Part shown: positions 43,456-54,775 of the stretch, one piece after another
Numbering within the stretch: the stretch's first letter is position 1
Layout: every line of letters starts with the position of its first letter
Origin: Nautilus pompilius
Taxonomy: Eukaryota; Mollusca; Cephalopoda; Nautilida; Nautilidae
Reading direction: 5' to 3'
Length of the DNA: 64,000 bases
Assembly (NCBI GenBank): GCA_018389105.1
Contig: JACATO010000311.1
Span: 367,501-431,500, forward strand
The notes under the pieces: generated by a model
The model's database searches: none
Told to the model about the DNA's origin: nothing
Seen by the model: the letters and a program-made list of their open reading frames with translations, nothing else
Translations under genes and position numbers: made by a program

Positions 43456-45003
43456 CAGGTGCATCTCAAAAAATTAGAATATCGTGGAAGAGTTCAATAT
43501 TTTTTGTCAGTTATTTCAGAAAGTGAAAACTGTATATATTCTAGACTCATTATGTGTAAACTTAAATGTTTCAAGCATTTTTTAATTTTAATTTTGATAA
43601 TTACGGCCTACAACTAAAAAAAAGAAAAAACGTATCTCAAAATATTAGAATATTCCATTTCGAGTTTGAGTAAATCACTATTTATGCAGTATAAATACCA
43701 CAAATCTCAGTCTGGTTCAGTACACACAACCACAATCATGGGGAAGACTACTAACTTGACAGTTGTCCAGAAGACACTCATTGACCACAAGGAGGGTAAG
43801 CCACAGAAGGTGATTGCTGAAAGGGCTGGCTGTTCGCAGAGTGCTGTATCAAAGCATATTCATGGAAAGTTGACTGGAAGGGAAAAGTGTGGTAGGAAAA
43901 GGTGCACAAGCAAGAGAGATGACTGCAGCGTTGAGAGGATTGTCATGCAAAGCCAATTCAAGAACTTGGGGGAGCTTACAAGGAGTTGACTGAGGCTGGA
44001 GTCAGTGCATCAAGAGCCACCATGCACAGACGTGTCCAGAAAATGGGCTACAAGTGTCGAGCCACTCCTGAACCAGAGACAATGTCAGAAGCATTCTTAC
44101 CTGGGCTAAGGAGAAAAAGAACTGGACCGTTGCTCAGTGGTCCAAAGTCCTCTTTTCAGATGAAAGTAAATTTTGCATTTCATTTGGAAATCAAGGTCCC
44201 ACAGTCTGGAGGAAGAGTGGAGAGGCACAGAATCCAGGTTGCTTGAAGTCCAGTGTGAAGTTTCCACAGTCAGTGATGATTTGGGGTGCTATGTCATCTG
44301 CTGCTGTTGGTCCACTGTGTTTTATCAAGTCCAAAGTCATTGCAACCATCTACCAGGAGATTTTAGAGCACTTCATGCTTCCGTCTGCTGACAAACTTTA
44401 TGGAGATGCTGATTTCCTTTTCCAGCAGGACTTGGCACCTGTCCACAGTGCCAAAACTACTAGTAACTGGTTTGCTGACCATGGTATTACTGTGCTTGAT
44501 TGGCCAGCCAACTCGCCTGACCTGAACCCCATAGAGAATCTATTGGGTATTGTCAAGAGGAAGATGAGAGACACCAGACCCAACAATACAGACGAGCTGA
44601 AGGCTACTATCAAAGAAACCTGGACTTCCATAACACCTCAGCAGTGCCACAGGTTCATCGCCACCATGTCACACCACATTGATGCAGTGATTTGTGCAAA
44701 AGGAGCCCCGACCAAGTATTGAGTGCATAAATGAACATACTTTTCAGAAGTTCGACATTTCTATATTATAAAACCTTTTTTTTTTTTAAATTGATCTTAT
44801 GAAATATTCTAATATTTTGAGATAGTGGATTTTTGATTTTCATGAGCTGTCAGCCATAATCATCAAAATTAAAACAAAAAAAGGCTTTAAATATTTCACT
44901 TTATGTGTAATGGATCTAGAATATATGAAAGTTTCACTGTTTGAATTAGATTACGGAAAAAATGAATTCTTCCACGATATTCTAATTTTTTGAGATGCAC
45001 CTG
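43456..45003 (+). mobile_element. Tc1-like DNA transposon, near-complete, vertebrate-type
   Basis: The element is 1548 bp, flanked by TA (43454-43455, 45004-45005). Its terminal inverted repeats are identical over the first 36 bp, starting CAGGTGCATCTCAAAAAATT. A second, related inverted pair with TATCTCAAAATATTAGAATA lies inside at 43633-43654 and about 44803-44824, an IR/DR-like layout. It encodes a DD34E transposase (43738-44722) broken only by small frameshifts. From memory, the TIR and the coding region closely resemble a Tc1 family abundant in teleost fish and other vertebrates. It is inserted sense to the host gene between exons 22 and 23. Confidence 0.95.
43738..44722 (+). pseudogene. 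Tc1 transposase (DD34E), frameshifted
   Basis: Start MGKTTNLTVVQKTLIDHK, then paired-type helix-turn-helix (IAERAGCSQSAVSKHIHG) and a second HTH part (ASRATMHRRVQKMGYKC). The catalytic triad is intact: Asp in FSDESKFCISFG at 44159, Asp in FQQDLAPVHSAK at 44429, Glu in DLNPIENLLG at 44534, with 34 residues between the last two. The reading frame shifts near 43980 (a lost base in the ELHKEW-type region, giving a stop at 43987), near 44058 and near 44097, then stays open to TGA 44720. Usual length is about 340 residues. ENLLG replaces the more common ENLWG. The copy cannot make a full protein, but the decay is slight. Confidence 0.93.
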
Positions 45004-45005
45004 TA

Positions 45006-45723
45006 TATTACTAAACATTTAAAAGGATACTGCTTCATTAGTAAAAACTTATATTTCTAATAACTTAAATAAATTCCCTTAAAATTAATAATATGGGTAA
45101 ATTTGACTTTTAATATGTATTGGCAATATCATAACTCTTCTGTCAAGAAAACCATTAAGAAATCTTTGTGTCATAGTTGTGCATCATATCACTACTATTT
45201 CTAAAAACAAAATGTCAGCTTCCAAGTCACATTATCTCGTTTGTTTCTTATATGCATTAATAATTTCTGATTGGTAACAGTAGCATTGACACCAGAATCA
45301 TAATTACTAGCAAACTGTGTGGACTTAGTTGTTCTTTTAATAAGATGCAGAATTACTGGGCAGGAAGTCCTAAGATATACACCTAGATGCCCACATATCT
45401 TCAAAATAATAGTATTTTTCAAATATTTACCATTTCTGTTTGAAATTTACTGCACCAATTTTAATGGGAAAATTCTTACATATATTTGCAATGTGGCTGG
45501 TAAAAAGTACTTTTGTGCATATAACATACTCCATATTTACAAACTTTAAAAGCATGTCTTCATGTCTTATATATTATATCAAAATTGACAAATGCTGGGA
45601 TAGTCTCTTTATCTTCGAGAATTTTGAACGTTTCTCTTGAGATGATGGTGCAGCCTTGTACTAAATGAGTCAAAAAGCTTTGTTGTTTCATATTGAGTTA
45701 TTGTTCTGGTTTGTCATCTGCAG
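45006..45723 (+). other. Intron remainder after the Tc1
   Basis: About 720 bp of AT-rich intron. No further element is seen. Confidence 0.5.
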
Positions 45724-45879
45724 GACAAAATGAAGGAACATCTTAAGAATGTTGAAGACTTCCACAGCACCCTGAAAGACTTCACTGATTGGCTAAACAC
45801 TACAGAGACAAGCATGCGTGGGTTCAAGTATCCAAGCAAAATTGTTGAGAAAGTGGAAATTCAAATACAACATCACAAA
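45724..45879 (+). CDS. MACF1/DST: Spectraplakin exon 23 of window: spectrin repeat piece
   Basis: A 156 nt exon, phase 0/0, acceptor TCATCTGCAG and donor AAA/GTAGGT. It encodes DKMKEHLKNVEDFHSTLK through IQIQHHK, ending one repeat and giving helix A of the next with the conserved Trp (DFTDWLNTTET). The exon ends at the K/EF border (QHHK/EFSQ). Confidence 0.91.
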
Positions 45880-46007
45880 GTAGGTAGATTGAGTTTTCAC
45901 AATAAGAATGTTATATAAGAGTGGTTTTTGTAATTTCTGTGTAGTCTTTAAAACAATTTGGCATGATGTGTCTTTAAATGGTGATTTTTAAAGATATTTT
46001 GGGGACA

Positions 46008-46069
46008 TTCAAATGTAACCTGGCTGGAATAGCAGTATCATAATGGTATCCAGCCAGGTTTTATTTGAA
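46008..46069. other. Short intronic hairpin (pre-miRNA-sized inverted repeat)
   Basis: The left arm 46008-46028 (TTCAAATGTAACCTGGCTGGA minus its last base shown as 20) pairs with the right arm 46049-46069, 19 of 21 positions matching, with a 20 nt loop. The hairpin sits in the 289 bp intron between exons 23 and 24. It has no TA duplication or CAG-type ends I can show. It could be a tiny MITE remnant, a splicing structure or a small-RNA precursor. Confidence 0.5.
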
Positions 46070-46168
46070 CATTCTTAGTAAATTCATAAAATAATAGTAT
46101 AAAATACAATTATCTTTAAAAATGTTTGTTTTGATTTATTTTTAATAAGAAAGGATGCTTGTTTTCAG

Positions 46169-46375
46169 GAGTTCAGTCAAAATGTTGAGGCTCATGCTGA
46201 GAAAATGCAGAAACTAGACAGGACAGGAACATACTTGAAATACTTTGGACGCAAACAGGACACCATCTACATTAAAAACCTGCTGGTAGGTATTGGACTT
46301 CGCTGGAAAAAACTGCTGCGCCGGACAGATGAACGAGGACGGTTACTTCAACAAGCATATTGTGAGGATACTAGG
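46169..46375 (+). CDS. MACF1/DST: Spectraplakin exon 24 of window: spectrin repeat
   Basis: A 207 nt exon, phase 0/0, acceptor CTTGTTTTCAG and donor AGG/GTAGGT. It encodes EFSQNVEAHAEKMQKLDR through YCEDTR, helices B and C. The helix-C Trp is in LRWKKLLRRTDERGR. A GTAGGT inside the exon at 46286 looks like a donor, but the frame and the protein continue through it to YCEDTR; use of it would remove about 30 residues in frame. Confidence 0.9.
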
Positions 46376-46925
46376 GTAGGTGTATCTTTCTTTTATACAC
46401 ACACACTCTCTCTCACACTCACTCACTCTCACACTCACATGAACTGCTAATGAGTATAGGTACAGTGGCTTTTGTTTCTGAACACAAAACAAAGACAGAA
46501 CTTCATACATAAATAGCACAAACATAAAACTTTATAGCCTTAGACTGTCACCATGAAAACTGTTGGTGAACTGAATTCTGGGTATATTGCAGACTCAATG
46601 TTAGGAGACTGGTTACATTTTTAAGGAGCAGAGAAAATATCTATTAGTTTAGTTTTTTTGAAAATTATTATATTATTCATTTTTTCTAGTATTATGACTT
46701 CCCCGGAGCCAAGAATTTATCTCCATGGTAAAATTGGGAGTTTCGACTGAAAACTTTCCAAAACAAAAACATTAAGTTATTTTGACAATGCAGAATTTAT
46801 TTAAAAATTTAATTCTTGAGTTTCAGAAGTTCTCATTTGTTGCTAGTTTTTTAAAATTATTATTATTGACACAAACAGCCTTTCCTTTGGTCAATGTCAA
46901 TAATTCTCTTAAATTAAAATTTTAG
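46376..46925 (+). other. Intron
   Basis: A 550 bp intron that starts with an (AC/TC)n stretch at 46395-46440. Nothing else is recognised. Confidence 0.5.
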
Positions 46926-47054
46926 TTCTACACTGCATGGCTCAGCCTTTGCAGCTGGCTGGAGGACAGTGAGAAGCTGTTGAATTCCTTTATGCATCCA
47001 CCTCAACAACAGGCTCAAACGGCAAAGATGAAGCAGGAGATGGAAGACCTTAAG
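46926..47054 (+). CDS. MACF1/DST: Spectraplakin exon 25 of window: spectrin repeat piece
   Basis: A 129 nt exon, phase 0/0, acceptor AATTTTAG and donor AAG/GTAACT. It encodes FYTAWLSLCSWLEDSEKL through KQEMEDLK, helix A with two Trp (FYTAWLSLCSWLED), as in the equivalent vertebrate repeat. Confidence 0.9.
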
Positions 47055-47820
47055 GTAACTTCTCTCCCACTTCTTACATATTTTTATTGCCTTACTGCTG
47101 GTACAGACTTGATTTTTATATGCTGAAAAATGTCACTTCAGTCAGTTCTTTTTTTTTTCTGCTATACATAGCAACCATAAATGAGGTGGTATCAAACAAA
47201 CATTAAATGCAAAATTTTACTATTGTTTGTTGTTTATCTAACCCGATTCAAGAAAAATCATATGGAATATGCTGGATTTGCCATTTAACTATTCATGATT
47301 TTCCCATCTCAACTGTTTTGAATTGAAATGAATCTTCTAACTTGTAGAGATGTGTTAATTCAAGACATGTTAAACAACACTATGATATCTTTAAATTGTT
47401 CTTGTTATTCTAGCATTTTATTTGGGAAATTATTTTTGCATCAAACAAGTTGACAATAGCTGAGATTACTTTGTTTACTTGAGGGAGGGAATGATTTCTT
47501 TCATGTGTGTGCTGCTTCAGTCTGAAATTGAGGCTAGATTTTACAGGTTAAGAACTGAATGAACATCATACCATAAGAAAACAAAGAATTCATCATAGTT
47601 TACCCAGTTTTATTGCTTGTATGCATCACAGCATTGTAAATATAATCTTTGTTGTTTTTTTTTACTTAATGTGCCATTTTCATGTAAACTTTTATTTATC
47701 TATGTTAATAAATGGTTCATTTTACAAAAAAAATATTGTTTTCTGTATATATACATATGTTTTTTTTCAGTTAATCACGCCTCATTCATAAATTCTTTCA
47801 TTTATCTTTTCACTGCTTAG
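47055..47820 (+). other. Intron, AT-rich
   Basis: A 766 bp AT-rich intron before the possible 57 nt exon. No element is recognised. Confidence 0.45.
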
Positions 47821-47877
47821 ACGAAGAATTGCTCTCAGGACATGGAGGCCCGTATCAACCAATTACTAAGGGTTAAG
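47821..47877 (+). CDS. MACF1/DST: Possible 57 nt cassette exon 26 of window
   Basis: The stretch lies between acceptor CACTGCTTAG and donor AAG/GTACTG, phase 0/0, and encodes 19 residues, TKNCSQDMEARINQLLRVK. Inclusion would put these residues between EDLK (exon 25) and LFQHQ (exon 27), the point where other repeats join directly (K/EF). Homologous repeats have no insert there, so it is either an alternative micro-exon or a chance open stretch. Frame is kept with or without it. Confidence 0.4.
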
Positions 47878-50800
47878 GTACTGCCACCAACTTTCGGGCA
47901 TGCAAATCATCCGCCTCTTATTTTAATTTATCTCTCTTCCCCCTGCCATTTGTTTTAAATCTTTTTCCTTTACAAATGAACTCAAACTGCTGTGACAGGT
48001 TGCAGAACCCGTATGGAATGGTTCCCTTATTTATCTAATAATTAAGCATGTTTCCAAAACCAAACTTTATTACTTTTTTTTTTGTTCATGATCATTATTG
48101 TCATCATTTGTTTGCTTTTTTCTTTTTAATGTTCAGACCCCCTCTTTCAATAAACTTTGCATGTTGGGATGATGGTAACTTAGTATGGAATGATAGCTGC
48201 ATTATAAGCAGTTCTTGGCCTTCTTTCATCAGGTGTCTTTCTAAGCTACTTTTGCAGTAGAACTGGCTGGAAGTAGCCAACCTTATTACATAAACTTTCT
48301 ACCTTTTTCCAGATATCCAGTCAGAGGTATTTGTTAGCTTTATAATTAGTCCAGTTTATTTCAGTGGCTGAGTGTTGGTGCAGATTCAGTCATTGAACAT
48401 GCTCACCTGTTTACAAATTTTGAAGAAAAAGTTCAGCAGGTGGCCCATTTATTGTTTAAGCAAGCTTTACCTTCCAACACCATGATTTTCTTTTTTAAAT
48501 TTCAATCATTGTAGCACCACATTTAGATACACAAGAATACAACCATCAGTATTATGCTGTTCATTACTTATGGAAGAGTTGGTTGATCTTTATCTCTAAG
48601 ATCATTTAAGAGCAGTGTTTGTTCTGGTCAGAATTTCATCACAAACAGGAGTTCTGCATATTGAATCTCCTCAAGAAAATTTGCTGTTGTGTGGGTGACT
48701 GATTATTGTAACAGTGTTAGGGATGCTAAAGTGCACACACCTTGTCAGAACTATCTTCAGTTTGCATCAGCAACATAATGCAAATATCGTTCTGGTATGA
48801 GACAGATAGCAGCACACCTAGATAGATGACTTCAGGATGGTCATCTCAATATATTAACCATCTAAGTACTGGCACAGTACCCCCCCTCCCCATATCATTA
48901 GTGTCTACAAAGAGAAATCTAAGCACCATCATGGTGGAGTATGACTGTTTGGCCATAGTGTATGTTGATTTTATAGTGAAACCAACTATTATAGAAGATT
49001 AGTGGAATGTGCATTAACAGCATGAGACATTGGCATGAGTCTGTATCAGCAACCATGGTAACTATATACATCCCATTGTTAGATAGTGGCACTGAGACTG
49101 ATCATGTTTTGAGACCATCTGGAGTTTTATCACTATAAATGAACCTGGTCAAAACATCTGCAAATTAGTATGACATCTTTAAATTGTAAAAATCTCTTCA
49201 AGTATCTGGAAATGCCATATTAGTTCTTGTTGAAACATAATACACACACAACCCTTGTGTTGTCAATTGACTCAGACAAATATGACTAATGCTAACTTTT
49301 ATCAAATGTCATGAAATGACTCACATTTTAAAAATACAATTAAATTAATTACTTTAATACTTCTCTTCTCTTCTCTTTGGGGGCCTTATACAGATGTGAT
49401 GGGTTCTCGCTTTTCCTTTTAATTGTTAATCTAAAGTAAACAGTAGTGATCTTGGCATCTTGAGAAGTGTTTTTCTTTTTATTAAACATGAAGAAAAAAT
49501 TGTTAAAATTAAAGCAACATTTTTAAAATGAGCAAATAAGTTTTTTTCTTCTTTTTAAAAAAAAACAAACTTCATGAATAACAGATGCTTTGTAACTACA
49601 AAGTAAATTTTAGCAAAAAGACAAAAATAAAACAAAGTAATATCACACCAGTACATAGATCCTAAATATTGAAACGTTTTATGTAATTATTTTGAAGGAA
49701 AAAAAAACAGAAATAAGGAAATAATTGCAGAGATGGGACCACAATTAATTTTGTGTGAAGACTTCCGTAAGGCTTGTTTACTTGTTGGATGAGGTACTAA
49801 CAAGATGTAAAACTGCAACTGTTCTAACTCCAGTAACCATGTGCCTGGAATGAGTGAAGACACCTGACATTCAGTTCTCTCTTATAGGTAACAGATGAGT
49901 GTTTCAGCTCCAGTAGCCATGTTCCTGGAATGATTGAAGACACCTGACATTCAGTTCTCTCTCATGTTTAACAGCACAGTTATTCCTTTTCTACATTTAA
50001 ATCTCTCATGAGTTCAAACTGGTTTATGAAAAGTAGTAACTGCTGCATTGGAATTTTTGAAAATATTTTAACATATGTGAACATTGTTTTTGAAAAGATA
50101 TTTGCATGTTGCATTTTAACTTCTTAAATACTTATGATAGCAGATTTGTGACATTTAATGTTTGCTGATTTGTGTTTATACCATTTGCTCTATTTATGTG
50201 TGCTATCTTTATTTTTCAGTATTTCTGACTGATGACTATTATATATAAGCCTTGATCAGATAACTTTATGGGAAGGTTTAATTTTGTAACAGCAGGTACA
50301 AAAAAAAAAGATACTGCAGTTAGTTTACTTTAGTTTAAAACTTTCATTATTGGGAAATTTCCCTAAAATTTACATTTAGTTATAAATTTAAAATATATAT
50401 ATATATATATTTATTTTAAATGTAAGGTGAGAGAAAATTCTTATTTAAAAATATTCACATTATTATGCAAGTGTTTTAAGTTCCTTTAAAAAAATGTTGT
50501 GACTAATATGAGTTAAAAGATTTTGCTGTAGTATACTAGTGTGTGACGTTTTCCTATGTAGTGTGCTCGGCTTGAGTTCATGTCATGTCTTGTCATCACT
50601 GGGGTGCAGGGATGCTCTGCTACATGCAGTGGATTGCAGCAGTCAAGAAAACTTGACTTTAAGGAGCCTGTGCTGAATATTAGACCTGAAATCATTGTTC
50701 CATATCAGTATAAACCAAAATGGAACAATTGAGGGAAAATTCCATATTGGTAGAAATTTAAAGCCTGCCAAGGATAAACTGGCTTATTTTATTTAAATTT

Positions 50801-51402
50801 TTCTAAATACCTGTACTCTTGTGATAAACTGAATTAATTAATTAATTAAGTTAATGTGTATTTTATCAAGTTGTCTCTCAGGGCAAAAACTTAATTTTTT
50901 TAAAATATTAACTCCAAAAATCAAAGTACACAAGAGCATGTGCTTAATTATGGAAACCTTTTGAAATTAGAACAGTAAGAGATACTAGAGCTAGTTGTTA
51001 AAGCACTAGTAATTCTTAATTAAAGGTGTATATGCTTTGATCCCTCATTCTAAAGGTTGAAGCCATGATGTTGATTATAGCTCATTTATGTATTTAAGAT
51101 GTTATAGCACCAGTAATTTCTATTACTGACCCTCAGTTTCTAGATGATTCATTTCCAGATTCACATAGTTGAATTTAGTCCAGACCACTGAGGTCATATT
51201 CTACTATTCAAGAGATTCATTAAGAAAGCTGATGTGCTTTCACAATTGCTCTTGGAGACAGGTGATTGGAGAACTGTTGATTCTAAAATTTATGATAATA
51301 TTACTTCCTCATTATTTATTATTTTCAAAATGAAGAGTAGAGTTTGTCTTTTTATGTAGCTGAATGGGTTTTGTTTACATATCAACTAATTATTTGATGA
51401 AC

Positions 51403-51439
<37 letters not shown>

Positions 51440-52271
51440 GAAACCACAAATATATGAATTACTGATGATGATGTTTTTGAGATAAGCTCATTTACAACCC
51501 TCCCCCAAACCGGATACAATTTGCATGTGACCTTTAACTTCTTTCATTATATCGAGCAGAATTTAAATGTGATCTACTTTCCTTTCTGAAACTGATCTAA
51601 GGATAGTGATATAAAATAACCTTTTCTAAAACCATGCTTAGTAATAATAGGTAACTATGTAGGGTATTGGCCTTAATTATTGCTCACCCAAAATCTGATT
51701 TTTTTAAAAATATGATTAATGCAGCGTTTGTTTGTTTTACATTTATCTTTAAAAATGTATTTTGTTTTTGTTAAAATACTATCCTTTTGTCAAAACAGCA
51801 TTTCAGAGTGTGCGCGTATTAACATTTACTTGTTCTGTTACTCTGTTGTTGGACCTTTCTTCTGAAATTACCTCATCAAGGGGGTGCTTGGTACAGAGAC
51901 CCTGTGAATAGCAAAACAATGCTTAATCAGCTTTATTGTGTTAAAAATATTCAAAAACAAAACGCTGTGTGTGGTTACAATAAATGCTCAATATATCGTT
52001 CATAAACAAGATGATACGCTGGTTTGGGCCAATACTGTATTTTCAAAATAATTCTCCCATATTAGTAGAATATATTTCTTTTTTAAAATCGTTTAGTACA
52101 ATCTGTTAGTTCTATCCTTGATATATTAATGATCTTGATGATAACTCAATATATTTTTAGCTAACTTATGAGAAAATATTGATTTTATGCTCCAACAATT
52201 GGGTTAAATATTCACAAATATTCAGAAGCTTAACAAACAAAGCATGAACTGATGTGAGATTTACTCACAAT

Positions 52272-52304
<33 letters not shown>
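47878..52304 (+). other. 5' part of the 9 kb intron
   Basis: 4.4 kb of AT-rich DNA. It holds a tandem duplication near 49829-49966 (listed separately), (AT)n at about 50394-50411 and (TTA)n at about 51403-51439. A (TAA)n array at about 52276-52303 adjoins the next transposon. The stretch 48700-48850 vaguely recalls a transposase N-terminus, but I could not support it. Confidence 0.45.
49829..49966. repeat. 79 bp tandem duplication
   Basis: A unit beginning CTCCAGTAACCATGTGCCTG at 49829 recurs as CTCCAGTAGCCATGTTCCTG at 49908, a spacing of 79 bp, with a few differences through GACATTCAGTTCTCTCT. It is a simple two-copy duplication without coding potential. Confidence 0.8.
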
Positions 52305-52305
<1 letters not shown>

Positions 52306-53480
52306 AGTGTTACCCTGCATACACTTGCATGCACGTGTAGCTTCAATTTACCAAAGTGTACAAAAATAAACGCAGCAGTTAAACATGGAAGGTGCAAAAA
52401 GGTAATTGTAAGTAAGATAAAGCAAAACAAAAAATGATTGCATTCTATTTTGTTTTTATGTATAAATGAGTGCATAAGGTTATTCAGGTTACTAAATCTA
52501 AATTACTCAATGTCATCTAGTAAATCGTCATTGCCCCCTTCTTCACTGTCGTCGTGAGAGAGATCGTTGTCTTCGCCCTCATAGTCGCTTTGATCCGACT
52601 GCTCATCATCGTTGATCTCCCTCATTTTTCAAAGATACTCATCAACTTCTTTAATAATGTCATCTGGTACACAGCAGCTTTTAATAGTTTCATCATGCAA
52701 ATGCGAGTGTAAACTTTCAAGTTCATCCGTGTACTTGATATGTCCATTCTATTTGAATCTGCGCGCTATCATCTCGTCAGTTGTGACTTCCTTCCATGCT
52801 GAATCAGCCCCATTGAGTCACTGTCTCATAGGAAGCTCGTTTTCTCTTTCCTGTGCGAGTAAACTCTTTTACCCCCATCATTGAGCCAGTGATCCTGCAT
52901 TGCATTCTTGAACAGTTTGTTGATGTGTGTGTTGAGGAATTGCAGCAAAGGTGTCATTCCTGATGGAATTAACTTGGTATTGACATGATGTTTCTTTATG
53001 GTGGCATCCAGCACATCGCTTTTGTGAGACGTAGCAAAATCCATTATGAGCAATGAAGACTGTGTTGAAAAATTCCCCTGGCCATCTTGATACAAATTTT
53101 GGTACACATGTGTTATACATTAACTAGTTTGTCATTGACCCTTCTTTAGAACTAAGGACCATGACCCCTATAGGATATTTTCCTTTTGGAGCATTCTTTA
53201 GATTCTTAAATATAAGTATTGGAGGCAATCAAAATGCTTTCCATCTGTTTCCAATCCACTGCACACCTGCAGTCAGTATTGCTGTATAATGTAACTTTTC
53301 GTACCTGGTAGATATCTGATGCACTGATTTCACACCTTTGAAGTCGTATGTACGGGAGGTTGGCAGATCAAAATAACTTGGGGTTTTGTCCAAGTTCATA
53401 TAAATCCCATAATTTAAACTTTTCATGTCATCAAGAAACTGCTCACAAAGCTCAGAGGCACTGTCAGGTACTTTTTGTCT
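52305..53480 (-). mobile_element. Pogo/POGK-like DNA transposon remnant, 5'-truncated
   Basis: The minus-strand transposase reads SLNYGIYMNLDKTPSYFD with the first catalytic Asp (near 53425-53360), GVKSVHQISTRYEKLHYTAI near 53335, LPPILIFKNLKNAPKGKYP near 53220, SLLIMDFATSHKSDVLDA with the second Asp near 53055, then KLIPSGMTPLLQFLNTHIN near 52985-52930, where Asn stands in place of the third catalytic Asp. An acidic tail (DDEQSDQSDYEGEDNDL) ends at a stop near 52508. TA/CAGTGTTACCC at 52303-52315 is the likely terminal repeat on this side. The matching end is missing, so the 5' part is lost. It is an inactive fossil. Confidence 0.82.
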
Positions 53481-54390
53481 ACTGCTGTTAGCACAACACT
53501 TAACAAGTTAGAGACCACCTTAGGTAACCTTGGGAGGCAACAAATTGTCAACCTTGCTGTCCAGGGTACAGCTTTGCAAATAGAGTGTGTGCTTTTCTAT
53601 GAATCAATTTTCCACTCACATTTTTGTCCTTTTCTCTCTTCTCTCATATATATCTAACGAGTTCTGTGTCAAGAAGCAGGTATGTGGCAGCTCTATTACA
53701 CATTCTGATTCGAACTCGGGAGTTGCTATCCTTTTGGTTGATGGCACATCTGATTATATCTTGTTTACACTGCTGAAAATTCTGGCAAGTGATCTAGGAA
53801 ACAGAGCAAAAGGAATATGAACCAATTTCTAGAAGTAGAAGAACTTGTGTTGATGTATGTACGTGTGAATGTATGTTTGGGGAAGTTCATACGTGCCTTC
53901 ATTTTATGTACAGATGTTTGCTTTTAATTTCCTAGTTTATATTTTCTTTTATGTTTTAAAATTATTTTATTGCAGATTTTATAGTTGGTTTTAATTAGCT
54001 ATATATGCACAAATACATAGTTTTTAAAGAACGTTAAATAAAGAAATAACAATAATAATATAATACACAAGTTTACATACATTGAATTCTTTCACTGTTT
54101 TGCTGATATTCTCATCATTTTATTTAAGAAGATTGAGTGTTTCTCCCTTAAAATAGAGGGAAAACTGTCTTTGTGTATTATCCATCCTTTCACTGGTTTC
54201 AACTTCAGAAGCTTGGATTTGCTCAGTATTTTTTCAACAAACACAGTTCAAATATCCAATCATTGGATTAGAGCAGAAATTCATTGATTTAGGAAGGAAA
54301 AACATTTATCCAATCGCTTGATAGACAATCACAAAAACATGCAAACCAGTTTTAAGGTAAATACCTTTCCCTCTAAAAACATTACGAAAA
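53481..54390 (+). other. Intron between pogo relic and HIRAN fragment
   Basis: About 900 bp of AT-rich DNA with (AATAAT) runs at about 54048-54060. No further feature is recognised. Confidence 0.45.
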
Positions 54391-54775
54391 ATGGCACAGT
54401 GCCAAGATTGTCTCCCCTATTCATTTCATTTTGATAGTTTTGTTACCGGTCACTGTATCTGCCAACGTTCTTGGAATCCAATCATTGGTGAAACACTAAC
54501 AACCCTAAGAGAACCTGAAAATCCTCATGACAAATATGCAGGATGTGTTTTGAGGAACGATCAATCAAATCATCGGCCACATTCCTAGAAACACATCTAA
54601 AACATGTTTGCATATTCTTTGCATGAGCAGAACTTTGAATGCGAAAGTTATGGGAAGAAGGGGGAATACACGGCATAGGGGGCTAGAAGTTTCAATCGCA
54701 TGTTATGTGAAAGGACCCAGAAAGCCAGTGGAAAATGCTCAAATGTTAATAAATGAATATTTTCAAAGATGTAAA
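54391..54775 (+). pseudogene. HIRAN-like domain fragment, one frameshift
   Basis: The plus strand reads SFVTGHCICQRSWNPIIGE, LTTLREPENPHDKYAGCVL and, after a one-base frameshift near 54575, IIGHIPRNTSKTCLHILC, LNAKVMGRRGNTRHRGLEVS and EYFQR. The pattern (REPENPHDKYA.. then GHIPR) is that of HIRAN domains, which bind DNA ends in repair helicases but also occur in uncharacterised and element-linked proteins of invertebrates. There is no splice context linking it to the host gene. It is probably a decayed retrocopy or part of a mobile element. Confidence 0.65.

Noticed and set aside
48560-49140. Possible Tc1 N-terminal relic (MRQIAAHLD-like words)
   Set aside because: Only one short motif-like word; no second motif in order and no terminal repeats.
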